Source: Thalassolituus sp. (lineage in GTDB: Bacteria; Pseudomonadota; Gammaproteobacteria; Pseudomonadales; Oceanobacteraceae). From it: a stretch of DNA of 10,197 bases. Positions 5,562-10,197 of the stretch are shown here, piece by piece. The position numbers and the translations under genes are program-made. The notes below the pieces were generated by a model. That model did not search any database. It was not told the DNA's origin and was given only the letters and a program-made list of their open reading frames with translations. Each line of letters starts with the position of its first letter. The first letter of the stretch is position 1. The stretch lies in NCBI GenBank assembly GCA_029212275.1, contig JARGOI010000059.1, positions 1 to 10,197 on the forward strand. Reading direction: 5' to 3'.

Positions 5562-6782
5562 TCAGTCTGTTAAAAATATACCCAGCAGCTCGTTCAAATA
5601 ACGTTGACCGCGCTCGCTGGGGTAGATACGGGTATCGACTTCCAACAGTCCTAATTTCTGAGCTTGTGCAATCGGCTTGGTTAAATCTTCCAACGTTAAT
5701 CCTGTATGTTTTTGAAAATCCGCCACAGAAATTCCATCGGTTAAGCGCAAGGCATTCATTAAACATTCTAAGCCAACGTCGACGCGATCAACGGCTTCGG
5801 TAATTTTAATTTGATGCTTTTGACCATTTATAAAATCACCGTTTAAAAAACTGTTCAAATAATCTTTTGGCAAGCGTGTTTTTCTGGAACGAAAAATTTG
5901 CATTCCCGTTGGCCCATGTAATGTCACTTTGCCATGAGCACCCGCGCCCAAACCTAAATAATCCCCAAACGTCCAATAATTAATATTATGACGTGCAACA
6001 CGCCTAGGCTGAGCAAAGGCTGAGATTTCATAATGTTCAAACCCTGCACTAGCCAACAACGTATTACCGGCTTCTTGAATATCCCATAAGGTATCATCGT
6101 CAGGTAATATCGGTGGGTATTTATAAAATTCTGTGTTCGGTTCTAAGGTTAATTGATACCAAGATAAGTGTGGCGGTGCAAAAGCTAATGCAGTGTTTAA
6201 ATCACTCAATGCCTGTGCAACTGTTTGCCCTGGTAAACCATGCATTAAATCGATATTAAAATTCTCGAAGCCTGCTTGTTTTGCCACCGAAATTGCATTC
6301 TGTGCTTGGTCACCATCGTGAATTCGACCCAAGGTTTTAAGAAGATCCGAATCGAATGTTTGCACACCAATGGATAAACGATTAACACCTAGGGCACGGT
6401 AAGCAGCAAATTTTTCGGCTTCAAACGTACCAGGGTTAGCTTCCAGCGTAATCTCAATATCGTCCGCAAAGGTCACTCGTTGGCGCAAACCATCAAACAA
6501 CGTTTGGTAAGCACTGGCGGATAATAAACTGGGGGTGCCGCCTCCAAAAAAAATCGTTGCGATTGAACGTCCCTGAACCCAAGACAAATCCTGATCAAGA
6601 TCCGCCAATAATGCCTGAATGTATTCGCTTTCGGGGATAATTTCTGGTTGTACATGCGAGTTAAAATCGCAATACGGGCATTTACGAACGCACCAAGGGA
6701 TATGAATATAGAGACTGAGCGGCGGTAATGATGAGGAGAATAGCGGAGCGGTTGCAACTGGGGCTTGGGTTGGAATTAGCAC
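5562..6782 (-). CDS. hemW: Radical SAM heme chaperone HemW
   Basis: HemW binds heme and is thought to insert it into target proteins; it is often misannotated as coproporphyrinogen III oxidase HemN. At 406 residues it is slightly longer than the E. coli protein because of about 20 extra N-terminal residues. PPLSLYIHIPWCVRKCPYCDF (20-40) carries the CxxxCxxC iron-sulfur cysteines C31, C35 and C38. GGGTPSLL (80-87), EANPG (114-118), LSIGVQ (136-141), NIDLMHGLPGQT (176-187), RHNINYW (264-270) and GLGAGAHG (277-284) are all family motifs. The C-terminal winged-helix region is intact. The start is GTG at 6782: there is no ATG, GTG or TTG between it and the radical SAM core. A weak GAGAG lies seven bases upstream. 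It is the last gene of the leftward run, 18 bases after the small coiled-coil gene, and converges on the TPR gene. Confidence 0.94.
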   Translation of the reverse strand: MLIPTQAPVATAPLFSSSLPPLSLYIHIPWCVRKCPYCDFNSHVQPEIIPESEYIQALLADLDQDLSWVQGRSIATIFFGGGTPSLLSASAYQTLFDGLRQRVTFADDIEITLEANPGTFEAEKFAAYRALGVNRLSIGVQTFDSDLLKTLGRIHDGDQAQNAISVAKQAGFENFNIDLMHGLPGQTVAQALSDLNTALAFAPPHLSWYQLTLEPNTEFYKYPPILPDDDTLWDIQEAGNTLLASAGFEHYEISAFAQPRRVARHNINYWTFGDYLGLGAGAHGKVTLHGPTGMQIFRSRKTRLPKDYLNSFLNGDFINGQKHQIKITEAVDRVDVGLECLMNALRLTDGISVADFQKHTGLTLEDLTKPIAQAQKLGLLEVDTRIYPSERGQRYLNELLGIFLTD

Positions 6783-6800
6783 GACGCTGCTCTCGGAGTG

Positions 6801-7115
6801 TTAATCAAAACCATAAATACCTTCGTTCGCTAAGGCTTCGGTCATTGCTTGCAATTTTACATCTGCTTGATGTTTTTCATGCGTTAAACGCATATTGGTT
6901 TTACTCAACTCGTCGATGCGACTTTGCAGAAATTCAATTTGTTCATGTTGCTCGCGCGCTTGTTTTTCTCGAGCGATCAAATTTTGTCGTAACGTATTGG
7001 CATCGCGTTCGGCGGCAGAAATCGCTTGTTTCATCTGTTGTGTTTCATAGCGGCTAGTGTTTAGTGCTGCGATGGTGTCATCAATACGATGTTCTAATAA
7101 AGCAAATATGTCCAA
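6801..7115 (-). CDS. Small coiled-coil protein, ZapB/DUF904-like
   Basis: The product is 104 residues, highly charged and heptad-like from about residue 5 to 95, with no signal peptide or membrane segment, so it is cytoplasmic and probably self-associates. The opening DIFALLEHRIDDTIAALN resembles ZapB-type small coiled coils, in which an F..LE..I...I..L pattern starts the helix. ZapB bridges ZapA/FtsZ and the terminus organiser MatP in E. coli. The resemblance could come from coiled-coil composition alone, so no gene symbol is given. The start must be TTG at 7115, or an internal ATG at codon 28: a TAG in frame lies only four codons upstream. GACGGA about seven bases ahead of the TTG supports it. 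It sits between rdgB and hemW, 69 bases after rdgB and 18 before hemW. Confidence 0.7.
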   Translation of the reverse strand: MDIFALLEHRIDDTIAALNTSRYETQQMKQAISAAERDANTLRQNLIAREKQAREQHEQIEFLQSRIDELSKTNMRLTHEKHQADVKLQAMTEALANEGIYGFD

Positions 7116-7182
7116 AGTATTATCCGTCTAATTAATAAGTGCTTTTTTTAACATGATTTTTTGCGTGATTTTCATGGGTTTT

Positions 7183-7209
7183 ATTTAAAGAACCCAGTGT
7201 TCTTTAAAT
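7183..7209. repeat. Perfect 11-bp inverted repeat over the rdgB stop codon
   Basis: ATTTAAAGAAC and its exact complement GTTCTTTAAAT flank a five-base loop. On the minus strand the palindrome encodes the last residues of RdgB and its stop codon. Downstream on that strand the sequence is A-rich, not T-rich, so it is not an ordinary terminator. It could protect the 3' end of an mRNA or slow ribosomes before the rdgB to coiled-coil gap. Confidence 0.7.
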
Positions 7210-7844
7210 TTTGTCATCGCTTTGCCGCGATGAGAGATAGCATTCTTTCGTTCTTTACTCAGCTGCGCAGCACTGCACTTTTCATTGGGAACAAAAAAAA
7301 GTGGATCATAACCAAACCCTCCAGCGCCACTGAGTGATTCTAATATAACGCCATCCCAATGCCCCTGAAATACTTGTGGCGTTGGGTCTAAGGCGTGACG
7401 CATATACACCAGTACACACTGAAAACGAGCGCTGCGCTTTTCTTTAGGAACGCCGGTTAACGCATCTAATAATTTGGCGTTGTTAGCGGTGTCTTTGTCG
7501 GTAAACGCATCGGCATTGGCATAACGAGCACTATAGATACCTGGTGCACCTTTTAACGCATCGACTTCTAACCCAGAATCGTCCGCTAAGGCTGGCAGAC
7601 CCGTTGCACGGCATGCGTGGCGTGCTTTTAAGATAGCGTTTTCGACAAAGCTTAGGCCGGTTTCTTCAACATCGCTTACCTTTAATTGGTTTTGCGGTAC
7701 TAATTCGATATTTAATGCTTGGAAATGGCTATCAAACATCGACGCAAACTCTTTCAGTTTGCCTTGGTTGCCACTGGCTAACACAATGCGCGTTGGTTCG
7801 GTGTTTAACAAGGATGTTTTATCGACAACGGATTCAGATGACAT
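7185..7844 (-). CDS. rdgB: RdgB/HAM1-family XTP/dITP diphosphatase
   Basis: RdgB hydrolyses non-canonical purine triphosphates (dITP, XTP, dXTP) to monophosphate and pyrophosphate, keeping damaged bases out of DNA and RNA. All family motifs are present: SGNQGKLKEF (24-33, triphosphate binding), SFVENAILKA (65-74), ADDSGLEVDAL (87-97, with the catalytic and Mg-binding Asp residues), GGFGYDPLF (175-183) and SHRGKAM (204-210). At 219 residues it has about 17 more N-terminal residues than E. coli RdgB. This start is nevertheless supported: GAGGA lies about six bases before the ATG, and the ATG overlaps the DUF4426 stop by one base (TAATG), so translation is probably coupled. Its last codons lie in a perfect inverted repeat. 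Confidence 0.96.
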   Translation of the reverse strand: MSSESVVDKTSLLNTEPTRIVLASGNQGKLKEFASMFDSHFQALNIELVPQNQLKVSDVEETGLSFVENAILKARHACRATGLPALADDSGLEVDALKGAPGIYSARYANADAFTDKDTANNAKLLDALTGVPKEKRSARFQCVLVYMRHALDPTPQVFQGHWDGVILESLSGAGGFGYDPLFFVPNEKCSAAQLSKERKNAISHRGKAMTKFKEHWVL

Positions 7845-8332
7845 TAAGGTTCCTCGTAAAACTGCTGAGAAAAATTCACCACAAATTCACGCGAAGTGCC
7901 TTCGGGCGTCACCTGCAACTGAATTCGATACACTTCATTTTTATCGAAGCGGAATGTCGAAACATAATACACCGCATTGGTTTCTTTGATTTCGCGAAAC
8001 TCTATCTCGCGACTCTGACCAATAAGGTTGCGTATTTGACCTTTCATGCTGGCAGTCACGGGGACCGGTGTTTCTCCCAGTGCCGTGTTTAATACCGAGA
8101 TACTCATATAACCAAGTGAACGAGAACGCGGAATGCCATAGGCTTCGGCCACACTTTCTTCGATGAAGCTAGAGTTAAGACCAATATAATGCACCTCATA
8201 ATCACCAAACACTTGTTTGCGTTCACCCGATTCGGCCAACGCGGTTGATGATAATACTGAGGCAAATACCACAGTCGCTATAAAAGTAGCAAAGCGAGAG
8301 CCATTCATTTGCAAGGTCGACATCCAACGCAT
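7844..8332 (-). CDS. Secreted DUF4426 protein
   Basis: The 162-residue product has a clear signal peptide: polar N-terminus, hydrophobic core at about 14-28, and a cleavage site at ALA-E (after residue 33). The mature part is about 129 residues, with QVFGDYEVHYIGLNSSF near its start, a PRSRSLGYMSISV core and a VNFSQQFYEEP tail. This matches the DUF4426 family as I remember it (PA0388 in Pseudomonas, in the same place between metW and rdgB). The function is unknown; it is expected in the periplasm. The frame is open further upstream into metW, to 8386, but the ATG at 8332 is preferred. It has CGGAGA six bases ahead, lies two bases after the metW stop, and puts the signal peptide at the N-terminus. 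The ribosome site is the last codons of metW. Confidence 0.88.
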   Translation of the reverse strand: MRWMSTLQMNGSRFATFIATVVFASVLSSTALAESGERKQVFGDYEVHYIGLNSSFIEESVAEAYGIPRSRSLGYMSISVLNTALGETPVPVTASMKGQIRNLIGQSREIEFREIKETNAVYYVSTFRFDKNEVYRIQLQVTPEGTSREFVVNFSQQFYEEP

Positions 8333-8334
8333 AA

Positions 8335-8937
8335 TTATCTCCGAGTAATGTGATAAACCGCAATTTCTCCCAGCATGGCAGGCCACACTCGCACACTCCA
8401 GTGCTCACGGTGCTTACCATCCATCACGGTTTTATTGAGTATTCGAATGCCTTTTTCACGGCACAAAACTTCAAAATCTTTAAACGTACACATGTGGATA
8501 TTGGGGGTGTCGTACCAATTATATGGCAAGGTTTCTGACATTGGCATACGACCTTTAAACATCAGGTAAAAACGCGTCCGCCAGTAACCGAAATTTGGAA
8601 AGGTGACGACTGCTTCGTTACCAATACGCAGCATTTCATCCAACAAAAAATCCGGACGCTTGACCGCTTGCAACGCTTGCGTCATCACCACGGTGTCGAT
8701 GCTGTTGTCTTCGAAGTTTTTCAGCCCATTATCCAAATTCTGCTCAATCACATTGATGCCATTACGAATGCAGGCGGTGATTTTTTCTGGGTTAATTTCT
8801 AAACCATAACCGCGCACAGATTTTTCGATGCGCAGATACTTTAATAACTCGCCACTGCCACACCCCAAATCAAGCACTTCGCTGTTGGGTTCTATCCAGC
8901 GTTGAATAATTGCCAGATCAGACCGTAACGCATTCAT
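8335..8937 (-). CDS. metW: MetW, methyltransferase-fold partner of MetX
   Basis: MetW is a 200-residue class I SAM-methyltransferase-fold protein that accompanies MetX in many proteobacteria and is needed for methionine synthesis in some; a MetX/MetW complex has been proposed. EVLDLGCGSGELL (20-32) is the SAM-binding loop and GLEINP (45-50) is the following acidic strand. The long signature around NFGYWRTR, MPMSETLP and NIHMCTFKDF (115-155) is specific to MetW rather than to general methyltransferases. The ATG overlaps the metX stop (ATGA), with GGAG seven bases ahead. The tight coupling suggests the two proteins are made in similar amounts. Confidence 0.95.
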   Translation of the reverse strand: MNALRSDLAIIQRWIEPNSEVLDLGCGSGELLKYLRIEKSVRGYGLEINPEKITACIRNGINVIEQNLDNGLKNFEDNSIDTVVMTQALQAVKRPDFLLDEMLRIGNEAVVTFPNFGYWRTRFYLMFKGRMPMSETLPYNWYDTPNIHMCTFKDFEVLCREKGIRILNKTVMDGKHREHWSVRVWPAMLGEIAVYHITRR

Positions 8938-10127
8938 GATGATGCTCCATTAACAGAACTTGGTTTGTGGATACCACAATGCTCGGCGACGCTGTCCATG
9001 TAAGCTGAAAACACTTCTAGGTAACGCGGAATAGGTAACAAGAATGCATCGTGGCCACTTTCCGATTCTATGCATGCGTAAGAGACATCTTTGTCGGCAT
9101 GCATTAAGGCATTGACGATTTCTTCCGAACGGGCGGGTGCAAAACGCCAATCGGTGGTGAACGACACCACTAGAAAGCGGCAAGTGGTCTGACGTAAGCA
9201 GGCGACGAGATCATCGTTATGATCGCGCGCAGGATCGAAGTAATCGAGTGCTTTGGTCATTAACATGTAGGTGTTTGCATCAAACTGTCGGCTAAACTTT
9301 TCACCTTGATAATGCAGATAACTCTCAACCTGAAATTCTGGCGCAAAGCTGAAGTTCAACTTACCATCGCTCAGTTCACGACCAAACTTTTGGTCCATGG
9401 CGTTATCCGACAAATAGGTCAGGTGTCCCAACATCCGCGCCTGCATTAACCCGGTTTTCGGCAAGGTATTATGTTGTAGATACCAGCCGCCGCAAAAATC
9501 TGGATCTTTGGCGATGGCTTGTCTGGCAACTTCGTTAAATGCGATGTTTTGCGCCGAAAGTTTTGGCGCCGAGGCAATCACCACCGCGTGTTTGACACGA
9601 TCTGGAAATTGAATCGACCAACGCAATACTTGCATCCCACCAAGAGAGCCGCCAACCACTGCGGCCCAGCAATCGATGCCTAAGACATCGGCCAGGCGTG
9701 CTTGGGAGTTGACCCAGTCACGCACGGCTAAAATCGGAAATTCAGGGCCAAATTCTTTACCCGTTTCTGGATTGATACTGGTCGGCCCGGTCGATCCCGC
9801 ACAGCCACCTAAATTGTTTAACGCCACCACAAAAAAGCGACGCGTATCAATGGCCTTGCCCGGCCCAATGCAGGTATCCCACCAACCGGGCTTTTTATCA
9901 TCTTTACTGTGATAACCCGCAGCATGATGGTCGCCACTTAACGCATGACAAATAAGAATGGCGTTACTGGCGTCGGCGTTTAGTGTTCCGTAGGTCTCAT
10001 AGATCAGATCGTATTCATTAAGCACACGTCCACTGCGCAAGGTCAGAGGCTGCGAAAAATGCTCAACTTTAGGAGTTACTATACCGACAGACTTGTCGAA
10101 AAGTGAGTCTGGAATTGCGTCCGGCAT
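8934..10127 (-). CDS. metX: Homoserine O-acyltransferase MetX (probably succinyltransferase)
   Basis: MetX activates L-homoserine by O-acylation, the entry to methionine synthesis. The fold is alpha/beta hydrolase and the 397-residue length is normal. The catalytic triad is visible: nucleophile S161 in GGSLGG (159-164), D326 in TTDWRF (324-329) and H359 in SGHDAFLLP (357-365). LICHALSGDHH (58-68) is part of the oxyanion and acyl-CoA site, and NNLGGCAGSTGP (104-115) is a strong signature. MetX enzymes paired with MetW in gammaproteobacteria are reported to use succinyl-CoA, which is the basis for the substrate guess; the sequence alone does not settle acetyl versus succinyl. The ATG at 10127 is the first possible start after an in-frame stop near the window edge, but it has no good ribosome site. 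It heads the leftward metX-metW-DUF4426-rdgB run. Upstream regulation lies beyond the window. Confidence 0.95.
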   Translation of the reverse strand: MPDAIPDSLFDKSVGIVTPKVEHFSQPLTLRSGRVLNEYDLIYETYGTLNADASNAILICHALSGDHHAAGYHSKDDKKPGWWDTCIGPGKAIDTRRFFVVALNNLGGCAGSTGPTSINPETGKEFGPEFPILAVRDWVNSQARLADVLGIDCWAAVVGGSLGGMQVLRWSIQFPDRVKHAVVIASAPKLSAQNIAFNEVARQAIAKDPDFCGGWYLQHNTLPKTGLMQARMLGHLTYLSDNAMDQKFGRELSDGKLNFSFAPEFQVESYLHYQGEKFSRQFDANTYMLMTKALDYFDPARDHNDDLVACLRQTTCRFLVVSFTTDWRFAPARSEEIVNALMHADKDVSYACIESESGHDAFLLPIPRYLEVFSAYMDSVAEHCGIHKPSSVNGASS

Positions 10128-10197
10128 CGGGGCTGGGTCCGTTACATCAAAATCAAAGGCGCAGTTTATCAGGCTTAGGCCGCATTAGCAGCTTATC

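Noticed and set aside
5528..5564. Possible bidirectional terminator between the convergent TPR and hemW genes (TGATTG with CAATCA)
   Set aside because: The outer stem is only six pairs with a poorly paired interior and no clear T-runs next to the stem; too weak to call.
6728..7057. Plus-strand open frame of 109 codons
   Set aside because: It lies antisense to the hemW start and the coiled-coil gene, its composition is Arg/Leu/Ser-rich as expected of a shadow frame, and no recognisable domain is seen.
7128..7175. Minus-strand 15-codon frame (MKITQKIMLKKALIN) between rdgB and the coiled-coil gene
   Set aside because: No ribosome site precedes it and AT-rich DNA readily yields such frames; it is not supported as a gene.
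7715..8092. Plus-strand open frame of 125 codons
   Set aside because: It is antisense to rdgB and the DUF4426 gene, both of which carry clear family signatures, and its protein shows no motif.
10128..10197. Possible tail of another minus-strand gene upstream of metX, a 14-codon open frame ending at 10153
   Set aside because: It is too short to identify and could be chance. The metX promoter or any riboswitch would lie here or beyond the edge, and nothing convincing is visible.
1..10197. Mobile elements, CRISPR arrays, tRNA/rRNA genes or a defence system
   Set aside because: No transposase, integrase, direct-repeat array, RNA gene or defence domain was seen on either strand; the content is metabolic and housekeeping.

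Overview
The window reads as a chromosomal piece of a halophilic or marine gammaproteobacterium of moderate GC content. I infer an Oceanospirillales/Pseudomonadales-type relative from two gene sets. The first is an ectoine cluster with its dedicated aspartokinase and a divergent MarR-type regulator. The second is a metX-metW-DUF4426-rdgB-hemW run, whose order matches Pseudomonas as I remember it. I see no transposase, integrase, CRISPR array, tRNA or rRNA.

Left part (1-4507, + strand except the first 56 bases): the left edge holds the first 18 codons of a leftward gene that looks like ectR. It is followed by a 361-base divergent control region with a sigma70-like promoter and two sites resembling the EctR box known from Methylomicrobium alcaliphilum. 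Then come ectA (diaminobutyrate acetyltransferase), ectB (diaminobutyrate transaminase) and ectC (ectoine synthase). A probable terminator or attenuator and a 223-base gap separate ectC from ask, the ectoine-associated aspartokinase. Together these enzymes feed aspartate into aspartyl phosphate (Ask), convert aspartate semialdehyde to 2,4-diaminobutyrate (EctB), acetylate it (EctA) and cyclise it to ectoine (EctC). The intermediate aspartate semialdehyde dehydrogenase is not in the window. There is no ectD and no transporter here.

Middle (4504-5538, +): a gene overlapping ask by ATGA encodes an uncharacterised protein with a signal peptide, an Asn/Thr-rich periplasmic linker, one membrane helix, a coiled coil and cytoplasmic TPR repeats. 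Its coupling to ask is the least explained feature of the cluster.

Right part (5562-10127, all - strand): read from right to left this is metX, metW, a DUF4426 secreted protein, rdgB, a small coiled-coil protein and hemW. The first four are tightly packed or overlapping, which suggests one operon: methionine synthesis entry (MetX/MetW), a periplasmic protein of unknown role, nucleotide-pool sanitation (RdgB), then a ZapB-like small protein and the HemW heme chaperone. The two halves converge, with only 23 bases between the TPR gene and hemW.

Nothing here is a clearly new system. The most useful leads are the ask-coupled TPR membrane protein, the two-site EctR control region, the terminator that separates ectABC from ask, and the small coiled-coil gene set between rdgB and hemW.
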